Shown piece after piece: positions 11,851 through 23,854 of a DNA stretch of 64,000 nucleotides (positions are counted from its first letter, which is position 1; the number at the start of each line of letters is the position of its first letter). Origin of the DNA: Motacilla alba alba (taxonomy: Eukaryota > Chordata > Aves > Passeriformes > Motacillidae); assembly GCF_015832195.1 (NCBI RefSeq), contig NC_052046.1, positions 36,794,911-36,858,910 on the forward strand. Reading direction: 5' to 3'. Both the position numbers and the translations under genes were made by a program. The notes beneath the pieces were generated by a model. That model made no database searches. It was not told where the DNA came from and saw only the letters and a program-made list of their open reading frames with translations.

Positions 11851-11855
11851 CTTTT

Positions 11856-13897
11856 ATAAGATAAACTTGGAAAATGCTTGGAATCAAAGGTTTGATATCA
11901 CTAACATTTGATTTTCACTGATTTCACTGTGAAATCATAAAAAAATTGTTCCGTGATAGGCACAGATGACCACCAGCTTCCCATATATATTGTATGTTAG
12001 TTGTGTGGCATGTGTAGCTGGAGCTTGTGTACCTTTGCCCATGTATCCTCTCTACTCTTATGTATTGAGTAAATTTACATCCTTTCTGTTTAGAGTGGTG
12101 GAGCTCATTATGATCCTTAGTAAAAATATATGAAGTAGAGAAAATGAGAGATTAAGAGTACTTTGGTAATCCTCAAAATGCAAAGTTTATTAGTGTTTAA
12201 CAGCCATTGCTGGCAGTGACATTTCTAAATGCTGCAATTGGCAAATGAAAGGGAAATATTATTTCTGCTGTCATATGGATGGTGCAGATTCAAAGCTCTC
12301 ATAACACATTCCAAACAGGAATCCAGCAATGCAAAGGTCTTTGGCCAAGTCCCTTCATGAACAGAATTTTACCCTAAAAATCCAAGTCACATTTCTATGG
12401 AGCATTTTAATTGCATATGTCTGGACTTAAACAAAAGAACTACTTGTAACTTCAGCCATGAATCAGTATTTCTCTGTTCCCTGGTAGGATTATTGTTGTT
12501 CCATCATTGTCTTCTTGTTTTGCTTTTTTGTCATTGCTAGCTCCAGAATTTTTGGAATACCTTTAACATCTTCTATGAGTATTTCTGCCTTTATTAATCT
12601 ACAGAGGAACACTTGTCTAGACATCCTTGTTCTTAATCAATGATGGCATGTCCCCAAAGTAACATTGCTATTATAAAGACATGCCAAACCAAAGGGATTC
12701 ACATAATCCCAGCACTGGTCAGTTTTATTCCATTTGTTCCTCAGAAGAAGCACTGCTAAGCCATGTATGTTCATTGCAGAAATGACTGTTTAGTAGTGGT
12801 TTAAGTCAAGAGTTTCAGTAAATAAAGGAAATTCCAGAGATCTCAAAGTACCTTTTACTGTGATGTGTTATGACTGCACATTTGCTTTCCTCAAACCATG
12901 TAGTTTAGTGCAAAGCTCTCGTCCACTCTGCTGATAAAGTGACAAAAAGTATGCAGAGTCATGTTGGAAGAGAATCATCATCAATTAGGTTCTTCCCAGA
13001 CTGATTATTCATCTTTATCCCTGCTCATGCAGATATTGCCCCTGCATCAGCCTTTCCACAGTGGTAAGCCTCTTTGCTCTTTATATAAATATTTATGTTG
13101 GAAAAACAGGCAGTACAAATGACTGACATTTTTGGAAAATATAATGTGGGACTTTGTGGTGGGATGGGGCAAGAAAGAATGAGTCAGAAGATCTTGATTC
13201 TGATGTTTCTTTAAATCTTCCTAGAAAATGAGTGTTGATTGTCTGTCTTTCATCTTAGGCAGAGACCTGGTGTTTAACAAGATGTTTCTGGAGATTAAAC
13301 CCCACTCTCACATTTCCCTACAGAAAAGCACTTTTAGTCACCAATGCCAACCTCTTCTGCTCCAGCAAATGCATTTGTTAAGAAAAGAAATACTATCAGC
13401 TGGGCAACAGGTGGCATATTACAGCCAATCTTGAAAGGTTATAATAAGAGGGAGTGTGTGTGAGTGAGAGGAGAAAAACTGGAAAAGAGGGGGACTAAGA
13501 TGAAGGAAAAGGCATTGGCAAGCATTTTTTCCTACCATTGCACTTACAGTGCGCTGGAATAAAAGTCTGATGACTTTGCAACACTGGGGTAGGGTACCGC
13601 CCTGGAAATGCATTTGCCTATTGTACTGTTCTCTGTTTGCTTAGAAGGAATTCAGATGGGATTTGCTTTCTCTTGTTTCATGAGCCCCACGCTTTCACAC
13701 TGACCAAAGTGGATACACACCAGCTGGCCGTGTCCATCACCACCACTGGGTGGGAGAATTCCTGATTATACTTAGATCCCTCAGACCCCACTCTGTCACT
13801 TTCAGAGAAGCTCTGCTTGCACACTGCTTCCGAAATGCAGCCGGCTGGGAAGTTTGCACGTCTTGCCTGAAGGAGCTGGATGCCTTCTGGATCAAAC
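11856..13897. promoter_or_regulatory. upstream region of MUSK with presumed promoter and 5' UTR
   Basis: About 2 kb between the solo LTR and the MUSK start codon. No TATA box is obvious near the start. A CAGCTG E-box (13,721-13,726) lies 172 bp upstream of the ATG. The transcription start cannot be placed from sequence, and an additional non-coding exon upstream is possible. Confidence 0.4.
13721..13726 (+). promoter_or_regulatory. E-box CAGCTG upstream of MUSK
   Basis: CAGCTG is a binding site for myogenic bHLH factors such as MyoD and myogenin, which are known to drive MUSK in muscle. The single short match may be chance; it is reported for its position close to exon 1. Confidence 0.3.
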
Positions 13898-13976
13898 ATG
13901 AATGACCTGCTGAAGGTGCCCCTGGTGCACGTTCTCACCCTGGCAGCCCTCAGCTTGGCTGAGACACTTCTGAAAG
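13898..13976 (+). CDS. MUSK: MUSK exon 1: start codon and signal peptide
   Basis: Encodes residues 1-26 plus one base. The ATG sits in a fair Kozak context (AACATGA, A at -3) and opens a typical signal peptide with MNDLLKVPLVHVLTLAALSL, a hydrophobic core that sends the receptor to the secretory pathway. The exon ends in phase 1 at a weak donor (AAAG|GTTTGC). Joining to exon 2 recreates the known Ala-Pro start of the mature N-terminus. Confidence 0.9.
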
Positions 13977-16900
13977 GTTTGCTTTTTCCCTGCTCTTCTT
14001 CTGCCATTTGCTGAAGGAGGTTTTGCAAAGGTTTTTTGTCTCTGCTAACAGTGGGGTGGGTGGTTCCCAAAAAAATCAAAAATTTTCTGCTTTTGATGGT
14101 TACTTCTCTGCTTTTAGAAGGATAGCAGTGAAAATATTCTCATATTTGTATTTGGAATTGAATTCTTTGTCTGTGAAGAGCACATAGTCCATTGTAAAAG
14201 GTGGGGAGACCTTTGGATTCAGCTTGGGTGGGATGTAAATTTCTCATGTCAAAGGAAGCTCAGAAGTGTTAATGGCTGGTAGCACCAGTTGCTGCACAGC
14301 ACAAGATCTGTTGTGTTCAGCGCACCTGTGTAGGTTTTTAAGTATATAAAGCTTCAAAAGCAATAAATATCTATGTCTTTACAAAGTATATGTATATATG
14401 TATAAATATCCACTGTTTGTTATAGCATATAACATAGAAGTTATCATACCGTCTTCCTATCTTGCACGTACACATGCATATGGGCAGATGGTCACATACG
14501 TTTAGCTAACAAAAGAATTGGTAAAAAAATCCATTTAGAAAAGTCTTTGAGGTACAGAATGCAACCATGGTACCGTTCTGGATGAACCATTTGGTAAACC
14601 TGTGGACAACAATTTTTGCTGAATGGTGATTCAGAGTTACAATTCAAAGTTTTTGAAACTCAACGCTTACTAGAAACTTTGCAGCTTCAGGAAAACAAAA
14701 TGAAATCTGAAGGGGAATGCCAGTATTCACATGTTAGGCCAACATTGCTGCTCTTGCAGGGCTATGTTTTACAATTGTCAGTCAGGTTATTCCCAGAATG
14801 AAAAAAAAAAAAGAAATAATGTATCTTCTTTATAAAAATGTTTTGAAATAAAAATATTGGTATATTCATAAGGCACTGAAGTAAGTTTGTGAACTTTGCG
14901 TTTTTGAATATTGTGGTAAGATAAGTGGTATTGGAGGAACAAGAGAAACAAAGAGAACAGGGATAGATTTTTTTTTCTGGTGTCACAGTGTAATGAATAG
15001 TTACATTCCCTTTTCTAGGACATCACAGCTGAGCTGTTTTTTACCATACAAACTGCAGTTTCTCCAGGTATCTGCACTGTTGGAGAGGGGCTGGTTCTGT
15101 TTTCTGTATTGTTTTGTTTGACTGGTTGGTCTGGTTTCAAAAGTGTGAATCCAAATCCAAAGCCAACACATTTGGAAGCTTCTGGTGGGCTGGGGACAGA
15201 AGGGGATTTGGCTTTCTCATGGTCCCGTGACCAGCCTTGGGTCAATTTTCTATCTTGGGAAACTACAGCTGACATCCAGAAAAATGGCACCTGTGTGGCT
15301 TTACACATATATAGATGAATTTATTTTCAATTTATTTAAAGCCACACTGATACCTTAAAAATATCAGAAAGGCACAGTGTACGCACATGGAAAGGCCTGG
15401 CTCCATTTCTATGTGATGAAAGATATGTCCATACAATGTTCAGATTTTATTTTCCTATGTTAAAATATGGTAATGCACACATCATGAGTTTAGCGTGCTT
15501 TCTGGAGAAAAAACATGGACCGACACCAGCACCCAAGCTGTTTGAATGACTTTTACATGTGAGTACCATCTCAGCCATTTTGGAACTCTGTTGCCGCCTC
15601 ACAAAATGACAGCAAGTCTCACTGCTCACTCTCCTTACTTGGGTTAAATATAACAAAGGTGAAAAGAGCGTAAGAGAAAATGATACATCCCTGTTGCTGT
15701 CATGGTTGCTCTCTGAGGATGTAGAAGTGGGAAAGCAGCTTTAAAATTATTTCTTTTCCTGTTACTGTACTGTACTGCTGTCAGTTTGGACACTATTTTC
15801 TTATAAGCACGCAGCTTGATTCTGACCAATATCTGTATGCTGGCTTTCAAAAGGGACTAGGTCAGACCATGTCTATGCAATATTCTGTCATCTACTGAAT
15901 AAAAGACATACTTAAAAGTATGTAATTGTTTCTAGAGAATTTATTTAATATAGAAACCTGACAGGTCTTGTTTGCCCAAAGAACAAAATACTGCCATTAT
16001 GCATACCAGCTCTTGGCACAAATGTAACTTTATTACTTGTCGGAGTGGCTGTGTTTACCATTACAACAGTTATAAAACTGGTTGCTTTGACTTAATATTA
16101 CTGTAAAAATTTACATTTCTCAGGGTTAGAAAAGCATCCTTCCAGAGATCGAGGAATGTGGACAACAGCGACAAAACCATACTATATAAAATTAGATTGC
16201 AAAACTCTGGGGTTAATGCCATTAAACTCAGATAAATTTTGTCACAAAATAGCAATGTCTCATTTAAAGCAGACAGGATAACCATTGGTGGGGATTATTC
16301 TCCTAAGACAACCTTTAGTAGTAGCAAAATGAAGACTTTCTAGAAGTTTTCCACTTGGTTCCACTGGCATAGGATTCATCTGAGGAACAACACAGATGAT
16401 TGTTTCTGTTTAATATGACCCAAAATGACCTAATAAAGTGATGCATGATACAATTTGAAGCAGTGATCTTAAGTAATGAACTTGTCACAGACTTGTTCTA
16501 ATTGAACTTTCATCCATGTGACCTTTAGGCTATCTTAGATGAGTTTTGAGATTTACATAAGTATAGTCATTATTGTTAATCAATGATACAATCCAAAGTC
16601 ATACAATCTAGAAATATTATTTAGGCAGATTCATTCTAATCAAATGTCAAAAGCGTTTAGAGTTCTACATAAACCTGATAGTGGAAGCTGATCCTTTCTT
16701 CCTCTAGCTTCATTCCGGCATAACTCCAAAGATTCTAATTTTGACTTCCATGGAAATTGAAAAAGGATTAAGGTATTGACTTTTTATTATTCTCAGTCAC
16801 TTAAATCTGAATGTCTTCTCTTTTGTCCATTCCTTAGGGAGAGAAGGGTAAAATGGATATAGTTTATTTTTTTTTTCCTGAATTTGAATTCATTGCACTA

Positions 16901-17941
16901 TGGAGGGCCAGTAGATACACAGCAGTTGGAATTTTCTGTGAAAAAATAATGGGCCAGAAACTGCTATGCTCAGTGAGGAACAGGAAGACTCCTGAATCCA
17001 TGATGTATTTTCAAGGTAGTATTTCAGGAATATAGTAAAAACTAGTTTATCTCAGCACAGTTGTCAGTGAAATCCAGTCCAACCAATTTGGATGTATGTC
17101 TCTTGCAGCCATTGGTCAAGAAATTCAAGTGTTTTTTGAGGCAGTGGCTGCAATGAATAACATAAGCAGGGAAAGTGAGTGGCTAGGCTTGTGCTTTGAT
17201 CCCTTCCAGCTGTGCTTCAAGTCTTTCACCAGAGCGATGGAAAATGTTTCTAAAGATACATTCAAGTAATGTATGACTACAGGTCTATGATAAAAAGCAT
17301 TAGACATAGCTATTAAACTTCTAACCCTCATGCTTCTTGGTTAGAAAATGTGAGAAAACGAGAATGTGCCCTAGACATGACACAAATCTGAATGACCGGA
17401 ATGGTCTTTGTGAGCCTGGCTTAGAAAAATATAGTGCTATATAATGGGTTTGGTGTTTGTATATAACAAGTTTTTTGTTGTTCGTTTTGGTTTTTTGCTT
17501 TTTCTTTGAAGATAAATAGTTGAGTGAATAAATCCTCAACTATAATAATGACAAAAAAGCCCACATCTCATGCACTAATAAGGAGGCACTCTTCCCATTT
17601 CAGGGGCAGGTCAACTTGGCTTCAATTTGTGTGCTGTCCCTTGCACTTCCAGCCTATGCAATGCCACCCTTGTAGCAGTGGGACATCCGCACCTGTGTCC
17701 CCACAGTATGCTCACCTATTGCTGTGAGTCTTGAGGAAGAGGTGGGTCAGAAACACAGGGTGCACTGAGCTTGTTGGAGCTTGGTTTGCTCTGTTTTGCA
17801 TCTTATGGGGAGACCTCAAGGGAAAATGCCATTGAGTGACCCTGCAGGGACATGGCTCCCTCCACCCAAGGTGTTTGGTAGGCCATGTAGCTCTCTCCAG
17901 TAGGCACCAGAAGGCGTTCTGATTTTCTCTTCTTCACACAG
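13977..17941 (+). other. MUSK: MUSK intron 1
   Basis: A 3.97-kb intron with an AT-rich interior. No repeat family or gene is recognised. The acceptor is preceded by a good pyrimidine tract (CTTCTTCACACAG). Confidence 0.85.
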
Positions 17942-18068
17942 CTCCCTTGATCAGCACTCCTCTGGAAACAGTGGATGCCCTGGTAGAAGACGTTGCCAAG
18001 TTTGTCTGTGTAGTGGAGTCATATCCTGAGCCAGAGATTACATGGACACGAAACAGCATTCCCATCAG
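17942..18068 (+). CDS. MUSK: MUSK exon 2: first half of Ig1
   Basis: Residues 27-68. It contains the first Ig1 cysteine (Cys49) and the tryptophan of the Ig core in [11 protein letters not shown]. Residue 48, methionine in mammals and described there as part of the Ig1 dimer face, is valine here. The donor is CAG|GTAGGG, phase 2. Confidence 0.95.
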
Positions 18069-21000
18069 GTAGGGAGAAGCCCCAGCCCCCACCAGCACCT
18101 TTTTCCAAAATTGGCAGTGCTTCTTTTCATGATACAGGAGATATCTGGAAATATAAAAATTGGTCTGTGGCAGGAGAGAGAATGAGTGACTGTAATTATC
18201 TAGGATTCTGTATTTCTGAGGGAGTGGTAAGAGCACTTGGGGGCTGCTCTTGCACCTTCACACATTTGAGCTTGCAGAGAGTTGGTTTCTGCTGCAAAGA
18301 GTTTTCTCTCCAGCTTCAGACAATTCAATGTGCTCTCTTCCTCAGTTCATGCATTTATGAAGGAGGAGAGTGCTGTATAATATTTAAAAGGATCTTAGCA
18401 GGGCTTGTCTGTCTCAATGTTCTTGGAAACTTTGCATGGAAGGGGTTGTGCTGTGCCATTCCTTTTTGCTTTTAGTTCTGGATCTGGAAATTGTCTTCTC
18501 ATTGTTATGCACTGTCAGACATTAACAACCAGGCATCAAGATGTCAACAAAGAAGGCAGCCTTCTGGAAGTGTGGAAATGTGTTATGGAAATTGCTACCA
18601 TTGTTTTTGCTCTTTTGTTGTAGACAGGTTTCTACAAAGTAAACTGTACTTGATCTTCCAGCTCTGAAATCACATTACATCTGTCACGTGGCTTCACATC
18701 AGTTTCTCATTCTAAATGGCTGTGACTTCCTCTGTGAGGGAAAATGCAGCACAACACAACTTTGTGTAACACAGTCTATACCCAGCCTCCACAGGAGATG
18801 TGCATGTTGGGCAGATGGTCACCTGAAGTATGGTTCTCACTATTGTGATGAAACATCCAAAAAGCTTTTGAACCACTGGCATTAGAGGCTCCAAATAAGT
18901 CCACAGCAGAAGGAGATCTCACTGCTTGGAAAACTGCTTTAGAGTAGGACAAAGCAGAAAGATACAAATATGAATATAGTCCTTCAGAAATAATTTTTTT
19001 TCATTGTTGGCAATATCAGCAAAATTTGGCCCTAATCTTCTGATCCTGACTTTGTTCCAACATGGAGTTCTGAACTTCCATGGATGTTATTTCCAAATCA
19101 GGTCACCTTTCCCATTGGTGACATCATGACTGAAAATGAAAGCAGGGGGAGAAAGCCATCCATGAAGGACTGTGTCTTTTTCTCCCCATGTCTTTCAAAT
19201 TATCATTCTCTCTGTATTCTAAGGTAATTTGAAATCCAGATCATTTATCACCTCAATCCCCTCTTCTAGAAGCCAAATGCATCATTCTTAAAGCCATTCC
19301 ACTTTCTCTCTGAGACACAGTGCTTTGACCAAAATGGAAAATAAGGATAAAAACACCTCTTCTGGTAAGGCCATAGAGCTCAGGTGCTTCATTCCTTTAC
19401 AGGGACTTCTGAAGCAGCATTAATAACAGCAAGTGTTTAGTTTCACAAGGCATTAATATTCAGTGTTGCTGGATACAAAAGGTCAGACCAAAGACAGAGG
19501 AAAAGATAAGCTGAATATATTTGTTACTTTCTAAAAACTTGGATGAAAGTATTCGCACAATGGAAAAACGTCAGATCAGAAGACACTTTTTTTCTGAAAA
19601 AAAAACCCATATAAATGTATTTCTATGCCTCTGTGTGTGTGTGTGTGTGTGTCTGTCAAACTTCAAAGGGCCTAGTTATTGAAAGCAATTAATATCAGTT
19701 ATTTAGTTTCCAAAATTTTCTTCTCCTGCCAAGGTCCCAGCATCCTGGACAGACAGCAAGATTATTCTTCAAAACAAAACAGTATGTAAACTTTCAACTT
19801 CAATGGGAATAGAGCCAGTGCAGAGAATACAGTCAGCACTAGTCTTCTGGAAGTGTCTTTCCTTTTGATGTCAAAACTTGCGCAGGTAAACCAGCAGGTG
19901 CCCTGTGCTGAGTGAAATGGCTACCTGGCCCATCTTCCAGAACAGGGCTGCCCACAATAAGCGTTCCTTAGGACAAGAAGGGGACAGAGTCAGCATGTCT
20001 GTTACACTATGGATGACTTCATTGTACTCTTTCTTCCCAAGCTGGAAAAGAGGAGGGAGATGTCATACTGAGTGGTGAAATGCTGTTGAAAGGAAATACA
20101 TGCCTAAACCGCCATAATGGTACATTCAGATTAGTCAATGACTACTGTACAATTTTTAACAGTAAAAGGCAAAACCTATGTAGTGGTCAGATACTTGTGA
20201 TTGCTTGGGATAAAATCCTCAAGTCACAACCCTTTTTCCACTGTTCCACATTAGAATCAAAGTCCAATTGCATGAAGGTGCTTCCTAAAAGCATCAACAA
20301 AGGTCTGAAAATAGACACTACAAATAGTAAATTTCTTTGTGTTGTATTTATGCTATTTCTATATATTTATCATAGCTTTGCAATGAAGATCAATACCTCA
20401 GCTCACTGATTTCTCATCATTTTTTTTCTGATTTCCATGGCTCTCCCACTTGAATACACACATCCCCCCTGCTCACATACCATGCTTCTCTTGTCTTGCT
20501 CACATATGAAATTGGTCTTTGCCCCACATACTTTGTTACAACATCCTGTATTTTTGTTGCTCCAGCTTCAGGGCAATCTGCAGTTCTCTGAAATATCCAG
20601 GTTAAAACCTGCTGTCATTAAGCCATAGCTATCCTTGAATCCTCTAACTTTCAGATGGCTTCAGCACATTTCTTTGCTTGTTTGTTGGTTTGGTGTTTTT
20701 TTTGCAAAACAAATAGACAAAACTACCCCAAGATGTAGACACAAAAGTTCATGGTCTTTGGTTTGTGTCTTTTTTCACAACCTTAAAAATATTTCCATAA
20801 CTTTATTTGTTTAATAAAAAAACCCTTCTTTTGCTTTGTCTTGTTTTTCCTGAAGAGGGTTTCTTTACACAATTTCAGCTGGCTCTGTTTCCTATATAGG
20901 CATCTTTGTCTTACATTGAACAATGATATCTAAACCAGGACCTGTCTGGAACTGATTATTTGTGCTCATGCCTGTCTTTGGCCAGTCAAAACCCCAAACA

Positions 21001-21254
21001 TGATGCCTACTTGCCTACTGATTTTACCAAGAACTGCCACTACACTAGGGACAGTCAGGAACTGCATGGTCTAGTGAAAACCTGAATCTTGATTCTGAAC
21101 TCAGCATTTTTAGCACCTTCCCTTCTGCTTGTGGGTTGAAAATCAGAGGTGGGGCTTATTGCCATTTGTAGCGGCATCAGCAGTCTGCACATTCAAATGC
21201 AATTCCCTTTCTCTGTCCCTGGCTATCCCTGACAATCCATGCTGTGCCCTACAG
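18069..21254 (+). other. MUSK: MUSK intron 2
   Basis: 3.19 kb. It contains a TG dinucleotide run (19,632-19,652); nothing else is recognised. Confidence 0.85.
19632..19652 (+). repeat. (TG)n microsatellite
   Basis: About ten TG units in MUSK intron 2. Confidence 0.9.
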
Positions 21255-21406
21255 GCTGTTCGACACACGGTACAGCATCCAAAGGAACGGGCAGCTCCTG
21301 ACCATCCTGAGCGTGGAGGACAGCGATGATGGGGTGTACTGCTGCACAGCAGATAATGGAGTTGGAGCAGCTGCACAGAGCTGTGGGGCTCTCCAGGTGA
21401 AAATGC
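21255..21406 (+). CDS. MUSK: MUSK exon 3: second half of Ig1
   Basis: Residues 69-119. It has the Ig hallmark DSDDGVYCC, with Cys98 and Cys99, plus a further cysteine in ESCGAL-type context for the second Ig1 disulphide. Leu83 of the Ig1 dimer interface is kept; position 96, isoleucine in rodent MUSK and needed for LRP4/agrin response, is valine. The donor is GTAAGT, phase 1. Confidence 0.97.
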
Positions 21407-22791
21407 GTAAGTGGGAATGCAATTTCTTCCTGAGGACACATGAGTGTTTAATCAAAAGCCAGAGCAGACTCCCATCTATGGCACCTGGGGATCCATGTTC
21501 AGGGCAAACCCATGTTCTTGGGAAGATGGGTGCAGTTCTTTGAGTCAGAGACATGGCATATGGGATCATAACTAAATGCTGTTGTGATTATTTACTTTGA
21601 ATAACACACATTTGTTCTAAGATCAGAAGAAAAAACCTGATGCTTTGAAAAATGCCCTTTGTGCAAAACTCTGTAAAAGAGTTTGATTAGTCCTCTGTGG
21701 CAATATTGCATAGTTCCCTGGTTAATTTTAGTTGTAAAATTTCACTAATCAGATTTCTTCCTGAGGATGGCAAAATCAACTACATTATGTTCAGATGCTC
21801 TCAACAGCAGTGTTGAATGGTCTGGAGCACCATGTTGTAAATCTCATCATCCCACATGGAAGACAAAAGATTTGCTCTTGCAGAGAGCTATGTATGTGCC
21901 ACACTCAGTAAAACTGGACTCACATGGCTAGAGTTATTTACACAAGCACTTTAAAAGACAGCAGAGGTATATTCTGGCTAAAGAATCTGTTTGTAGGAAA
22001 GGATTTGTCTGTGCAAATGAGATGACCCTCAAGGTCTGGTAATGCTGGAACTCTGCATCATCCCAGTCACTTCCAGATGGTGGCCAGGAGATGATGATCT
22101 CTGAAACTTGTTTTTCTGCTGGTTCATTCTCATGCAAGGGCCTCAGAATGTCAGATCTCTCAAAATACTGAGATAATAATCCTTTGTACTCTCAGCTCAG
22201 ACTAAGGCGGGCCATGTTCTTTCAGTAAAATGAATTCAAATTTACCCCTCATTAACTTTAAGGGAGTTTGATTGCTTTTTCTTTAAGGCTCCATTGTCCT
22301 TTTCACTAACATAGTTAGAAATCCTTCAGTTAAGGATATTAATTGCATTTACATGCCCTTCTTGTTGAGCTAGAGGCAAGCCTGGGTTAAAACTCTTTCA
22401 AAATCAATTCAATACAGATCTGAGCTTTGGGACAGTGTTTATGCAGTGAAAAATGTCAGAACCTGGAATGCTAACATTCTTCAATACTGGAAATACTCTT
22501 ATCTGAGATTAGATTTTAGCCCAGGCCCTAATTCAAATGACTGTCAAACTCCACTCAGGAAAACAAATAACCCATGCAAGTTAGCTGCTTTTGCAGCTTT
22601 TTAAACTAAATGCTGTGCTGAAGAAAGCAGTTCTTTCTTACCAAATAACTTCAAAACTGAGAAAGACTGCTTTATCTTTCAACAATACACAGAAAAAGCA
22701 GCAGAGTTTTGGATGTAATTTCTGAATTTGTCTTGTTCTGTGGTCTTGTAGCTTAATTTCAACTTTAATTTTTTGGCTTTTAAAATTTTAG
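21407..22791 (+). other. MUSK: MUSK intron 3
   Basis: 1.39 kb of AT-rich sequence with no recognised element. Confidence 0.85.
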
Positions 22792-22919
22792 GACCCAAAA
22801 TAACCCGCCCACCTGTGAATGTGGAAATAATAGAAGGATTAAAGGCTGTTCTTCCATGCACTACAATGGGGAATCCAAAACCTTCTGTTTCATGGGTCAA
22901 AGGAGAAACAGTTGTAAAG
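22792..22919 (+). CDS. MUSK: MUSK exon 4: first half of Ig2
   Basis: Residues 120-162. It encodes [11 protein letters not shown], the first Ig2 cysteine in AVLPC and the core tryptophan in SVSW. It begins in phase 1 and ends in phase 0 at a consensus donor (AAG|GTGAGT). Confidence 0.96.
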
Positions 22920-23400
22920 GTGAGTAGGAATGGTTTTCAGTAACACTAATTATTTGCCAAAGGCAAAATATTAGCATTAGTTATAGTATTTGTAAATTCT
23001 AGTTGCTAGAAAGGAAGCATTTGGAAAATCCAGGGCTCATCTCATAAATATCTTTATTTGCAATGATTCTACATATGAACAAAATGTTTTCCGTGTATCT
23101 ATATTTTATGTAATATATGCTTGTTATTACTAAATATGGCCAAATACTGAGGAAAGCACTTGTGATTGTTCTCCTAAATAAGAGCTCTTTTGAAGCTATA
23201 ATTCACTGATCTGCAAAAATAGCCATGGGTGAATGTGTCTTGACAATGCTGAGCAGGAAGAGCTGGCCCCAAATCCTTGAGTTGTAGGACATGTATGGTG
23301 TTCATGCATGTAAGCCCAAACTTTGTAAACAGATTTTTGATGCTGTTTGTGTGCAGCCTGCATGTAGAGTCCTCACCTCAATGGCTCCTTCCTCTGGCAG
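22920..23400 (+). other. MUSK: MUSK intron 4
   Basis: 481 bp with no recognised element. It ends in a CTCTGGCAG acceptor. Confidence 0.85.
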
Positions 23401-23542
23401 GAGACTGCTCGGATTGCCGTGCTTGATTCTGGGAATTTAAGGATACACAATGTTCAGAGAGAAGATGCAGGACAGTATCGTTGTGTAGCCAAGAACAGTT
23501 TGGGCACAGCCTACTCGAAACCTGCAAATGTGGTAGTGGAAG
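23401..23542 (+). CDS. MUSK: MUSK exon 5: second half of Ig2
   Basis: Residues 163-209. It carries the [12 protein letters not shown] hallmark with the second Ig2 cysteine, then SLGTAYSK. It ends in phase 1 at GAAG|GTGAGT. A long purine microsatellite starts about 120 bp downstream in the intron. Confidence 0.97.
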
Positions 23543-23659
23543 GTGAGTGACTTTTGAACCAGTCTCAAGCTCCATGTGCCAGCCCAGTTAACTTGAATTA
23601 ACCTGAAGTATTGTGCTGATGTTGTCAATACCACCCTAGAGGGTGATAAAAAAAGGAAA

Positions 23660-23854
23660 GGAGGAGGAGGAGGAGGAGGAGCAGGGGGAGGAGGAGGAGG
23701 AGAGGAGAGGAGAGGAGAGGAGAGGAGAGGAGAGGAGAGGAGAGGAGAGGAGAGGAGAGGAGAGGAGAGGAGAGGAGAGGAGAGGAGAGGAGAGGAGAGG
23801 AGAGGAGAGGAGAGGAGAGGAGAGGAGAGGAGAGGAGAGGAGAGGAGAGGAGAG
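23660..23854. repeat. (GGA)n/(GGAGA)n purine microsatellite
   Basis: GGA repeats run from 23,660 to about 23,698, followed by an almost perfect GGAGA pentamer array to 23,854. The plus (sense) strand is nearly pure purine over ~195 bp. Long open frames on both strands are artefacts of the repeat. Confidence 0.97.

Noticed and set aside
13678..14079. 133-codon minus-strand frame over MUSK exon 1
   Set aside because: Antisense shadow of the signal-peptide exon and its flanks, with no recognisable product.
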